Origin: Actinomycetales bacterium
Lineage (GTDB): Bacteria; Actinomycetota; Actinomycetes; Actinomycetales; Microbacteriaceae
Length of the DNA stretch: 54,296 nucleotides
NCBI GenBank assembly: GCA_015655445.1
Contig: JAATFA010000056.1
Location: forward strand, 1 to 54,296
Direction: 5' to 3'
A program made the translations under genes and the position numbers. A model generated the notes under the pieces. It had not been told where the DNA came from. It searched no databases and saw only the letters and a list, made by a program, of their open reading frames with translations. Positions 7,573 to 14,327 of the stretch are shown here, piece after piece. Numbering within the stretch: the stretch's first letter is position 1; each line of letters begins with the position of its first letter.

Positions 7573-9012
7573 GTGAGCGAGTCGCGGTGGCTGCACCTCG
7601 CGGTCGGCGGCATGACCGTCGTGCTCGCGGCGGTGCTGCTGCTGAGCACGAGCGAGCCCTGGCGCATCGCGCTGGGGCTCGGCGCGCTCGCGGCCTTCGC
7701 CGGCGGATGGTTCGCGATCGGGCGGCACGCGCAGTGCGGGGGACCGCGGCTCACGCTGCTCTTCACCGCGTCGACCGCGACAGTCGCGCTCGCCTCCGGC
7801 GTGGCGACCGCGGTCGTGCCGAACCTCGCGACCATCCAGTGCGTCGCCTATCCCCTCGTGTGGCTCACGGCCTTCGGCGTCAGACGCGCCCTGCTCGGCA
7901 ACCTCGCGATCGCGGCGTGCGTGTGGGCGGGCTTCCTCGTCGCGCTCGGCACGGCGACGGGCACGCTCGTGCAGACCGCGATCACGATGGGCCTCACGCT
8001 CGGCTTCAGCCTCGCCCTCGGCCTCTGGATCACGCACATCACAAGCGAGAGCGACCAACGACGGCGACTGCTCGACGAGCTGCGGGCGGCGCAGGACCAG
8101 GTCGCCGCGCTGCACCGGGACGCGGGGGTGCTCGCCGAGCGGGAGAGGCTCGCGCGCGAGATCCACGACACGATCGCGCAGAGCCTCACGGGGCTTGTGC
8201 TGCTAGCGCAGCAGGCGCAGCTCGCCGTCGAGGCGGACAACGCCGCGAACGCCGGACGCTCGCTCGCCGCGCTCGAGTCGAGCGCACGCGAGGCCCTCGT
8301 TGAGACGCGCTCGCTCGTCGCCGCGCACGCGCCGGTCGCGCTCGACGCCGGTCTCGCCCCGGCGCTCCGCCGGCTCGCCGAGCGCGTGACGCGCGAGAGC
8401 GGCATCGACGTCTCGGTCGCGGGAACGGCGCCGACGCTCCCGCGGGACGCCGAGGTCGTGCTGCTCCGGTCCGCGCAGGAGGGCGTCGCGAACGTGCGCA
8501 AGCACTCGGGCGCACACTCCGCGCGCATCGAGGTCGGCGCGGACGCGTCCACCGTGCGCCTGACCGTGCGGGACGACGGCCACGGGTTCGACCCCGCCAC
8601 CGCGGCCTCCGGCTTCGGCCTTCCCGGGCTCCGCGACCGGCTCGCGCTCGCGGGCGGCACGCTCGCGGTCTCGAGCGGCCGATCCGGGACCGTGCTCACG
8701 GCCGTGCTCCCGCTCGCACTCGCTGACGGCGCGCGCGCTGCGCGCGACGCGCTTGATGCCGAGGGGGACGAGAGCGGCGACACGGCGGGCGAAGCTGCGG
8801 CGGAGAGCGACGCGACGACGACCGGCGGCACCGCGACCGGCCGCACGACGGACGGCGACACGAGGACCGGCGCGGCGACGACCGGCACGAGGACGGGCGT
8901 CACCGGGACCGGCCCCGCGAGCACCGACGCGTCCGCGGGGAGCGGCAGCACCGCGGGAGTCGCGGCGACGGCCGCCCTCCCGACGGGCGGCGAGACGAGC
9001 GCGATCGCATGA
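7573..9012 (+). CDS. NarL-type sensor histidine kinase
   Basis: 479 residues from GTG 7573, directly after the permease stop. About five membrane helices (residues 5-160) have no obvious extracellular domain. A HisKA_3 helix follows with the phosphoacceptor His in LAREIHDTIAQSLTGLVLL (~residue 197), then HATPase_c with an N box (SAQEGVANVRKHSGA) and G boxes (VRDDGHGFDP, GFGLPGLRDRL). After ~residue 385 there is an unusual ~95-residue Thr/Gly/Ala-rich, disordered-looking tail not needed for catalysis. It pairs with the response regulator encoded next (ATGA overlap). Co-transcription with an exporter suggests that it senses the exporter's substrate or membrane damage, as in antibiotic-sensing kinase/ABC modules (inference). 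Confidence 0.93.
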   Translation: MSESRWLHLAVGGMTVVLAAVLLLSTSEPWRIALGLGALAAFAGGWFAIGRHAQCGGPRLTLLFTASTATVALASGVATAVVPNLATIQCVAYPLVWLTAFGVRRALLGNLAIAACVWAGFLVALGTATGTLVQTAITMGLTLGFSLALGLWITHITSESDQRRRLLDELRAAQDQVAALHRDAGVLAERERLAREIHDTIAQSLTGLVLLAQQAQLAVEADNAANAGRSLAALESSAREALVETRSLVAAHAPVALDAGLAPALRRLAERVTRESGIDVSVAGTAPTLPRDAEVVLLRSAQEGVANVRKHSGAHSARIEVGADASTVRLTVRDDGHGFDPATAASGFGLPGLRDRLALAGGTLAVSSGRSGTVLTAVLPLALADGARAARDALDAEGDESGDTAGEAAAESDATTTGGTATGRTTDGDTRTGAATTGTRTGVTGTGPASTDASAGSGSTAGVAATAALPTGGETSAIA

Positions 9013-9698
9013 CGGCGAGCGATCGGCGGGATGCCTCCGCGACGGCGTCCGGCTCCGCGACGGCGTCCGGCTCCGCGATCCGCGTGCTCGTCGCCGACGA
9101 CCACCCGGTCGTGCGGGGCGGAATCGTCGCGCTCCTCGGCGCCGCGCCCGACGTCGAGGTCGTGGGCGAGGCGGCCGACGGACGGGAGGCGGTCGTGCTC
9201 GCGAGCGCGCTGCATCCGGACCTCGTGCTCATGGACCTGCGCATGCCCGAGCTCGACGGCGACCAGGCGACCGCGCGCATCGTCGCGAGCGACCCGAACG
9301 TGCGCGTGCTCGTGCTCACGACCTACGAGACGGACGACGCGATCCTCTCCGCGATCGAGGCGGGCGCGAGCGGCTACCTGCTCAAGGCGGCTCCACAGGA
9401 GGAGATCCTCGCCGGGATCCGCGCCGTCGCGCGGGGCGAGACCGCGCTCGCGCCGAGCGTCGCGGCCGCGCTCGTCCACCGGATGCGGCGGCCGGCCGCG
9501 CCCGCGCTCAGCGCGCGCGAGCTGGACGTGCTGCGGCTCGTCGCGCAGGGGCTCAGCAATCCGCAGATCGCCGCACGTCTCTTCGTCGCCGAGGCGACCG
9601 TGAAGACACACCTCATGCACGTCTTCGAGAAGCTCGACGTGAGCGACCGCACGCGCGCCGTGACGAAGGCCATGGAACTCGGCCTGCTCAGCCGCTGA
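9009..9698 (+). CDS. NarL/LuxR-family response regulator
   Basis: 229 residues from ATG 9009, overlapping the kinase gene by 4 bp. A short Ser/Ala-rich N-terminal extension comes from an 18-bp tandem duplication at 9039-9074. The receiver domain begins IRVLVADDHPVVRGG, with the phosphoacceptor Asp in LVLMDLRMPELDG and Lys in GYLLKAAP. The C-terminal LuxR domain shows LSARELDVLRLVAQGLSNPQIAARLFV and ATVKTHLMHVFEKL. It likely autoregulates the ABC exporter operon (inference). It is the last gene before the repeat field at 9729. Confidence 0.95.
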   Translation: MTASDRRDASATASGSATASGSAIRVLVADDHPVVRGGIVALLGAAPDVEVVGEAADGREAVVLASALHPDLVLMDLRMPELDGDQATARIVASDPNVRVLVLTTYETDDAILSAIEAGASGYLLKAAPQEEILAGIRAVARGETALAPSVAAALVHRMRRPAAPALSARELDVLRLVAQGLSNPQIAARLFVAEATVKTHLMHVFEKLDVSDRTRAVTKAMELGLLSR

Positions 9699-9728
9699 CG
9701 CTCCCCGCGCGCGGGGGGCTCGCCGAGA

Positions 9729-10061
9729 ACGAAGGAGACGGGCGCTCAAGACGAAGGACCCCGGCCCTCAGAATGAAGGAGCCGGCCCTCAAGGCGAAGG
9801 AGACGCCGTTCGAAAACGAAGGAGACGGACACCAGGACGACGTGGGAACGGCGCCGGAACGAAGGATGCCGAGCCCAAGACGAAGGACATCTCCGCCGCT
9901 CGCATGCCCGAAAGCGCCGTTCGTCGTGTTCTCGCAGGCCTCGTCCTTCGTTGTGGGATGGCCCCCGTCCTTCGTTCTCCTTCGTTCTGGGAAGGCCGTG
10001 GGTCGTTCTGGGAAGGCCGTGGGACGGTCGTCCTTCGTTCTCGCAGGCCCACTCCTTCGTT
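9729..10061. repeat. cluster of twelve ACGAAGGA/TCCTTCGT repeats in a convergent intergenic region
   Basis: The 426-bp gap between the response regulator and murB contains no supported gene. It holds CGAAGGA-type cores on the + strand at 9729, 9751, 9774 (TGAAGGA), 9795, 9813 (AAAACGAAGGA), 9859 and 9880. These are followed by the reverse complement TCCTTCG(TT) at 9944, 9968, 9978, 10031 and 10053. All forward copies lie left and all reverse copies lie right, so the region can fold as one large multi-arm inverted repeat between two convergent genes. A terminator, a recombination product or a repeat-element graveyard are all possible. Confidence 0.8.
9982..10023 (+). repeat. 21-bp perfect tandem duplication
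   Basis: Two consecutive identical copies of a 21-bp unit starting TCGTTCTGGGAAGGCCGTGG, at 9982-10002 and 10003-10023, inside the ACGAAGGA repeat field. This indicates recent slippage or ongoing expansion there. Confidence 0.9.
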
Positions 10062-10124
10062 CTTGGGGAAGCGGGGGGCGGCGGGGCGGGAGCGCGAGGG
10101 AGAGCGGGGAGGGAAGGGCGCGGG

Positions 10125-11213
10125 TCACAGGTTGACGCCGACGAGCACGGGCTCGGGCTGCAGCAGGATGCCGAAGTCGGCGAGCACGCGCGACTGCACG
10201 AAGCGCGCGAGCTCGGCGATCTCGGCGGCGGTCGCGCCACCGCGGTTCGTGAGCGCGAGGGTGTGCTTGGAGGAGACGGCGGCGCGCGACCCGGGCAGGC
10301 GGAAGCCGCGCGCGATCCCCGCGCGCTCGATGAGCCACGCCGCGCTGAGCTTCACGAGACGCTCGCGCGGCGCCGGGGGGAGTGCGGGCTCGGCCCCGAG
10401 GGGCACGGCGCGGTCGGGCTCGTCGGGCTCGAGCGGCCACCGCGGGGCGTCCGCGGGCAGGGCGCGCGCGGCGTTCTCGCTCACGATCGGGTTCGTGAAG
10501 AAGGATCCCGCGCTCGCGGCGTCCGCGTCCGTCGGGTCCAGCACCATGCCTTTCGCCGCGCGCAGCCGCAGCACGGCCTCTCTCGCGTGCGCGAGCGGCA
10601 CGCGATCGCCGAGGGCGACGCCGAGGGCCGCGGCGAGCTGCTCGTAGGCGACGGGCGCGCTGCTCGGGTCCTCCGCGAGCTCGAGCTCGACGGCGAGCAC
10701 GACCCCGGCCCGGCCGCGCTTGATCGCGGACGTGCGGTAGCCGAAACCGAGCTCGTCCGCCTCGACGCGGACCGCCTCGCCCGTCGCGTAGTCGAGGAAG
10801 TCGATCGCCACGAGCGTGTCGGCGAGCTCCGCGCCGTACGCGCCAATGTTCTGGACGGGCGCCGCCCCCACGGAGCCGGGGATCCCCGAGAGCGCCTCGA
10901 TGCCCGACCAGCCCGCCGAGACCGCCGTCGAGACGAGCACGTCCCACGGCTCGCCCGCCTCCACGCGCACGCGCACGCGTCCGGGCGCGGCCGGCAGCCG
11001 CTCAATGCCGCGCGTGAGCACGCGCACGACGCGGCCGTCGACCCCGTCGTCGGAGACGAGCAGGTTCGAGCCGCCGCCGAGGACGAGCCAGTCCTCGCCC
11101 GACTCCCACGCCTCGCGCACGAGCCGGACGAGCGCCGAGGCGTCGCGCGCCTCGACGAGCTCGCGCGCCTCCCCCCCGACGCCGAGCGTCGTGAGCGCGG
11201 CGAGCGCGGTCAC
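10125..11213 (-). CDS. murB: UDP-N-acetylenolpyruvoylglucosamine reductase
   Basis: 362 residues. MurB reduces UDP-GlcNAc-enolpyruvate to UDP-MurNAc with NADPH and FAD in the cytoplasm, the second committed step of peptidoglycan precursor synthesis. Visible signatures: the N-terminal TTLGVGGEA, the FAD-binding WLVLGGGSNLLVSDDG (~residue 45), GIPGSVGAAPVQNIGAYGAE (~115), the Arg in FGYRTSAIK, the proton-donating Ser in ASAGSFFTNPIV, and a C-terminal Glu in QPEPVLVG. The GTG start overlaps the stop of the upstream MaoC gene (GTGA), so the dehydratase pair and murB form one operon. This is an arrangement I recall from related actinobacteria. Confidence 0.96.
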   Translation of the reverse strand: MTALAALTTLGVGGEARELVEARDASALVRLVREAWESGEDWLVLGGGSNLLVSDDGVDGRVVRVLTRGIERLPAAPGRVRVRVEAGEPWDVLVSTAVSAGWSGIEALSGIPGSVGAAPVQNIGAYGAELADTLVAIDFLDYATGEAVRVEADELGFGYRTSAIKRGRAGVVLAVELELAEDPSSAPVAYEQLAAALGVALGDRVPLAHAREAVLRLRAAKGMVLDPTDADAASAGSFFTNPIVSENAARALPADAPRWPLEPDEPDRAVPLGAEPALPPAPRERLVKLSAAWLIERAGIARGFRLPGSRAAVSSKHTLALTNRGGATAAEIAELARFVQSRVLADFGILLQPEPVLVGVNL

Positions 11214-11686
11214 GCGAGGCTCACCCGCACCTGGGCTCTGCCCAGCACCGACTCCCCGCCCGCGGTCACCGTGAGGTCGACACGTGCGACCGCATCGTCG
11301 AGCGCTCCGACGCGGGCGGTGACGACGAGGTCGACCCCCGCATGCGCGTCGACGACGACGGGCCGCGTGAAGCGCACGCCGTAGTCGAGAATGCGTCCCG
11401 GACCGCCCGCCCAGTCCACGACCGGCTGCACCGCGACGCCCATCGTGAGCATTCCGTGCGCGAGCACGCCCGGGAGCCCGACGCTCGCGGCGACGTCGTC
11501 GCGGTAGTGGATCGGGTTGAAGTCGCCGGACGCGCCCGCGTAGCGCACGAGGTCCTCCCGCGTGAGGTGCACCGTGCGCTCCGCGACGACGTCGCCCACC
11601 GCGAGCCCGCCCGCGGGACCGACCGCGGCACCCCCCGCGACCCCGTCCGCTGCCTCTCCCGCGGCCCGACCCGCGTCCGCGCTCAC
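11210..11686 (-). CDS. MaoC-fold dehydratase (HadB-like)
   Basis: 158 residues from GTG 11686. A hot-dog-fold hydratase 2 motif is clear at about residues 60-85 (GDFNPIHYRDDVAASVGLPG), with the catalytic Asp and His pair, then VLAHGMLTMG. It probably forms a heterodimer with the product of the overlapping upstream gene and dehydrates (3R)-hydroxyacyl thioesters, as mycobacterial HadAB does in fatty-acid elongation. The exact substrate here is unknown. The N-terminal ~30 residues are Ala/Gly-rich filler. A downstream start near LAVGDVVAERTV would give the canonical domain only, but GTG 11686 lies in a GTGA overlap and is preferred. Confidence 0.88.
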   Translation of the reverse strand: MSADAGRAAGEAADGVAGGAAVGPAGGLAVGDVVAERTVHLTREDLVRYAGASGDFNPIHYRDDVAASVGLPGVLAHGMLTMGVAVQPVVDWAGGPGRILDYGVRFTRPVVVDAHAGVDLVVTARVGALDDAVARVDLTVTAGGESVLGRAQVRVSLA

Positions 11687-12132
11687 GCGTCCTCCCCGCG
11701 CACGACGAGCGTCGAGACCGCCGTGACGACGTGCCCCCCCGCGACGTCGGCGACGACTGACTCCGCGGTCACCATGCTCGTCGCGCCCAGCGTCTTCACG
11801 CTCGTGACGGTGAGGGTGCCCACGAGCTCGTCGCCCGCGACGATGGGGCGGGAGAACGCGAAGCGCTGCTCGCCGTGCACGACGTGCGCGAGATCGATCC
11901 CGGCGTCCGGGTCGGTGAGCAGCCGGTCGAGCGAGCGCTCCTGCACGACGACGGCGAAGGTGGGCGGGGCGACGAGGTCCGCATAGCCCGCCGCTCGCGC
12001 GGCGTCGAGGTCGAGGTGCGTCGGATGCGTCGCGCGGACGGCGCGGGAGAACTCGCGGATCTTCTCCCGACCGACGAGGTATGGCTCCGTGGGCGGGAAC
12101 ACGCGTCCCTGCAGTTGGGGGTTCACCGGCAC
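11683..12132 (-). CDS. MaoC-type dehydratase N-terminal-domain protein (HadA-like)
   Basis: 149 residues from ATG 12132, beginning MPVNPQLQGRVFPP, the characteristic opening of HadA-like subunits. The hot-dog domain shows REKIREFSRAV, then THPTHLD where catalytic subunits have Asp and His, and VAPPTFAVVV. The degenerate motif marks it as the structural, substrate-binding partner of the following HadB-like subunit, with which it overlaps by 4 bp. Order hadA-hadB-murB on the same strand. A strong hairpin at 12171-12209 lies 39 bp upstream and separates it from the small peptide gene. Confidence 0.88.
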   Translation of the reverse strand: MPVNPQLQGRVFPPTEPYLVGREKIREFSRAVRATHPTHLDLDAARAAGYADLVAPPTFAVVVQERSLDRLLTDPDAGIDLAHVVHGEQRFAFSRPIVAGDELVGTLTVTSVKTLGATSMVTAESVVADVAGGHVVTAVSTLVVRGEDA

Positions 12133-12170
12133 CCGACGATCCTATGGCGGTGGAAGGCGCCCCGCACACG

Positions 12171-12209
12171 GAAGCGCCCGGCCCGCCGTGACGGCGATCC
12201 GGGCGCTTC
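12171..12209 (-). terminator. strong hairpin terminator after the 27-residue peptide gene
   Basis: GAAGCGCCCGG (12171-12181) pairs perfectly with CCGGGCGCTTC (12199-12209), with a further internal GCCGT/ACGGC stem. It lies 20 bp beyond the stop of the small minus-strand gene and before the hadA-like start. There is no U tract, as is usual for actinobacterial terminators. Confidence 0.8.
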
Positions 12210-12229
12210 GAATGCTCAGAGGATGCGGC

Positions 12230-12313
12230 CTACTGGCAGCTGTCGCACTGCAGCAGGTCCATCGGGTCGACGGGAACTGCGTAGCCGCCAACGCTGTCGG
12301 TCTCGTTGTCCAT
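12230..12313 (-). CDS. 27-residue peptide with C-terminal CDSCQ
   Basis: ATG 12313 is preceded by a near-perfect Shine-Dalgarno sequence (GGGGAGG, 6 bases upstream). The peptide is acidic at the N-terminus (MDNETDS), continues GGYAVPVDPMD, and ends DLLQCDSCQ with a CxxC pair. It is followed by a strong terminator and preceded by a good promoter (TATATA -10, ATGACA -35, 16-bp spacer) within a 22-bp near-palindrome. This full expression cassette makes it a very convincing gene despite its size. Function unknown. The CxxC could bind metal or a thiol, or the peptide could be a precursor or leader. No modification enzyme or exporter is adjacent. Confidence 0.8.
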   Translation of the reverse strand: MDNETDSVGGYAVPVDPMDLLQCDSCQ

Positions 12314-12373
12314 ATCGGACCTCCCCACGTTCTCGTTGTCCGCTGCGCTCTCCGCGTGCGGCTGGGTTCCCAC

Positions 12374-12404
12374 TATATAACGGGAATCACACGCGTGTCA
12401 TTCC
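12374..12404 (-). promoter_or_regulatory. promoter and overlapping palindromic operator of the peptide gene
   Basis: On the minus strand, ATGACA (12401-12396) and TATATA (12379-12374) are separated by 16 bp. The interval 12383-12404 is a 22-bp palindrome (GGAATCACACG / CGTGTCATTCC) broken only at one base pair (12388/12399). It covers the -35 box and spacer, an ideal position for a repressor. The expected transcript start is near 12366, giving a 5' leader of about 50 bases. Confidence 0.65.
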
Positions 12405-12588
12405 ACTAGATGTTGTGTTTCTCGGCGTGTCGCACTGTCCCCAGCCAGGATAGGCTCCGCCGCCGACATCGCACCCGTCGAGCGCTGTCGGGATTCTCAT
12501 AGCCCATCCTCACGACCGTCCATGACACGGTTGCGAGGATCGTCCTGGCCCTCCGCTCCACAGGGAGGGGGACCATCCCCCTTTCGTG

Positions 12589-12620
12589 CGGGCCGCCGCG
12601 CGGCGACACGCGGCGGCCCG
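12589..12620. terminator. 12-bp perfect GC hairpin in a 477-bp gene-free gap
   Basis: CGGGCCGCCGCG (12589-12600) and its exact reverse complement (12609-12620) with an 8-base loop. It lies between the divergent peptide gene and the GT29-like gene (gap 12314-12790), where I see no other coding signal. It could be an insulating terminator or a structured 5' region if transcription starts upstream of it. Confidence 0.5.
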
Positions 12621-12698
12621 ACACGTCCAGGGGGTCGCACTCTCGCACCACCCTCCCCAACCCTGCCGCGCGAGGCTCCCCAGAGGCCCGCGGGAGCC

Positions 12699-12719
12699 CC
12701 TCCGCTAGACTCGCGGAGG
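12699..12719 (+). promoter_or_regulatory. probable -10 box inside a palindrome upstream of the GT29-like gene
   Basis: TAGACT (12706-12711) fits the actinobacterial -10 consensus and is flanked by CCTCCGC and GCGGAGG, a perfect 7-bp inverted repeat. The distance to the gene start at 12791 leaves a leader of about 75 bases. No convincing -35 box is seen. Confidence 0.5.
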
Positions 12720-12790
12720 GCGCGTTCGGGCAGTCTGGCCGGGGCGGGAGAGCCCCGGTGTCCGTGAGCGGGATGGACGGAGGAGCCGCG

Positions 12791-13507
12791 ATGGACGAGA
12801 GCCGCCCCACGAGGTCCGCCGGGCACGGCACGCTCGACCTACGCTGGCGACAGCGGGCCGACAACGCCCACGTGCGCATGCTCGAGGCGCTCGTCCGTAC
12901 GTACGCGCCACGGGCGGTGCGGAGCGTCGCGGTCGTCGGCAACGCGCCGCTCGAGCCCTCTCGCGAGCGTGCGGAGGCGATCGATGCGTGCGACCTCGTC
13001 GTGCGCGTCAACGGCTTCGGGCTCGACGAGGACGCACACGCGCCGTGCGTCGGGCGCAGGGTCGAGGCCGTGCTGTTCACGCGCGGCATCCGGCCCACGC
13101 CCTGGTTCTTCGCCGGCTACCGGCGCCGGGCCTACCTCCTGCTCGAGCCCGCACGCATGCACTGGGAGCCGGAGGAGTGGCCGGACTGGTGGCCCGAAGA
13201 CCTGGGCGCCGTCACGATCTCCAACCGCGACGTCGCCGTCCCCCTCGCCCATGCCCTCGGCCTCGACGCCGAGCACGACGGCCACTGGGCCACGACGGGA
13301 ACGACGGCCGTGTGGCTCGCGTGCGTGCTCTTTCCCGAGGCCGAGGTGCGGATCGCAGGCTTCTCGGCCCTGCGCGACCCGCACCAGACGGCGTGGCCGC
13401 ACGCCTACGACATCCCCACGTCGATCGGGCCCGAGCACAACCTCGAGGCGGAGGCCGCGTTCCTGCGCACGCTCGCCGAGAACGGCACGATCGCGGAGCT
13501 CGCATGA
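12791..13507 (+). CDS. GT29 (sialyltransferase-like) family protein
   Basis: 238 residues from ATG 12791, which has GGAGGAG five bases upstream; in-frame starts at 12758 and 12773 lack this. The region VRSVAVVGNAPLE followed by EAIDACDLVVRVNGFG (~residues 42-75) resembles the L motif of GT29 sialyltransferases and related bacterial proteins (VVGNGPS ... ID..D.VVR.N). A later TTGTTAVWLACVLFPEAEVRIAGF segment (~165-190) resembles the small motif region (TG..A). The likely activity is glycosyl transfer, but acceptor and donor are unknown and actinobacterial members are largely uncharacterised. It is co-transcribed with a coiled-coil protein (ATGA overlap). Confidence 0.78.
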   Translation: MDESRPTRSAGHGTLDLRWRQRADNAHVRMLEALVRTYAPRAVRSVAVVGNAPLEPSRERAEAIDACDLVVRVNGFGLDEDAHAPCVGRRVEAVLFTRGIRPTPWFFAGYRRRAYLLLEPARMHWEPEEWPDWWPEDLGAVTISNRDVAVPLAHALGLDAEHDGHWATTGTTAVWLACVLFPEAEVRIAGFSALRDPHQTAWPHAYDIPTSIGPEHNLEAEAAFLRTLAENGTIAELA

Positions 13508-13983
13508 GACCGCGCCGTCAGACCGTCGCACGCCGCGTGCCGGGCCTCCGCACGATCGTGCGCCGCGCCGGCGCCGCCGTCGACTGGCGCATCGACGAGC
13601 TGCGTCACGAGGTGGCGCCGCGCATCGAGGCGCTCCACGGCGACCTCGAGGGCGCGGGAGCCGAGCTCGCCGCCCTGCGCGGCGCGATCGACGGCCTCCA
13701 CGCTGACATCGAGGAGGTGCGCCGGCGCATGGAGGCGCTCGAGAGCGAGCTTCACCGCGTGACGCCGCAGGTCGCCTCGATCGAGGTGCGGCTCGAGGAT
13801 GCGGCGGAGCGCCTCGACGACCTCGCCCCATCCGAGCTCTCGTCGCCGGATCCGGCCGCGCTCGAGGCCCTGCGGCAGGCGCGCGTCGAGCACGCGCGCA
13901 TCCGCGCCCGGCTCGCGGCGATCTCGCACTTCGAGGAGCGCCTGCGGGTGATCGAGAAGCGCCTCCACGACGCGGGGACCTGA
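13504..13983 (+). CDS. coiled-coil protein coupled to the GT29-like gene
   Basis: 159 residues from ATG 13504, overlapping the previous stop. The N-terminus is basic (MRPRRQTVARRVPGLRTIVRR). Then ~110 residues are rich in Glu/Leu/Ala/Arg with heptad-like spacing (for example IEALHGDLEGAGAELAALRG and IEEVRRRMEALESELHRV), a long coiled coil. No signal peptide and no enzymatic motif. It probably scaffolds or oligomerises with the glycosyltransferase (inference from overlap only). Confidence 0.78.
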   Translation: MRPRRQTVARRVPGLRTIVRRAGAAVDWRIDELRHEVAPRIEALHGDLEGAGAELAALRGAIDGLHADIEEVRRRMEALESELHRVTPQVASIEVRLEDAAERLDDLAPSELSSPDPAALEALRQARVEHARIRARLAAISHFEERLRVIEKRLHDAGT

Positions 13984-14076
13984 ACACGGAACGAGCGCAC
14001 CCGCACAGTCCTGAGAGCCGCTATTGTGTGGGGCGAGAACGTCGTCGGGGGATGGGGTCTCCCGCGTCGTCTCTCA

Positions 14077-14107
14077 GGGTGCCCCGGGGGTGAGCACCGG
14101 GGCACCC
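14077..14107. terminator. strong bidirectional terminator hairpin
   Basis: GGGTGCCCCGG (14077-14087) and CCGGGGCACCC (14097-14107) with a 9-base loop, in the 344-bp gap between the convergent coiled-coil and hydroxyproline-epimerase genes. Upstream, CTGAGAG (14011) can pair with CTCTCAG (14071), and a TATTGT hexamer at 14022 might be a -10 box, so a short independent transcript ending here is conceivable but weakly supported. Confidence 0.75.
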
Positions 14108-14204
14108 ACCCTCGCTTCGCCGGGGTGACCGCCTTCCGCGCCGATCACGCGCCCGACGCGGTCACCTCGAGCGCGAGGAACTCGCCGGAAGTGTCCCCCC
14201 GAGC

Positions 14205-14290
14205 ACCGAAAACGAAGGAGGACGCGCGCTCGGACCACTCCGAGACCGCGTTCGCGGGCATGAGTGACCGCGTCCTCCTTCGTTTTCGGT
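14205..14290. repeat. 22-bp perfect inverted repeat of the ACGAAGGA family
   Basis: The left arm 14205-14226 begins ACCGAAAACGAAGGAGGA; the right arm 14269-14290 is its exact reverse complement. The 42-base loop holds a smaller hairpin (CTCGG/CCGAG). This is the longest and cleanest copy of the element seen at 6671 and 9729-10061, again in a convergent intergenic gap. It looks like a non-autonomous repeat element. The lack of an A/T run on either side argues against a plain terminator. Confidence 0.85.
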
Positions 14291-14327
14291 CCCAGCCGGG
14301 GGGCGCCGCGCGCCGGGGCGGGGCGCG

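Noticed and set aside
9721-10124. Repeat field as a CRISPR array or as coding sequence
   Set aside because: Cores are only 7-11 bp with irregular spacing and opposite orientations in the two halves, and no cas gene is near. Frames through it on either strand are repeat-driven translations.
12406-13098. Minus-strand open frame over the gap and the 5' part of the GT29-like gene
   Set aside because: Overlaps a better-supported gene, is Arg/Ser/Pro-rich without motifs, and covers a hairpin and promoter region.
14011-14107. Independent small RNA gene ending at the 14077-14107 hairpin
   Set aside because: A TATTGT hexamer and a strong terminator are present, but there is no -35 box and no other evidence; recorded only as a remark on the terminator.
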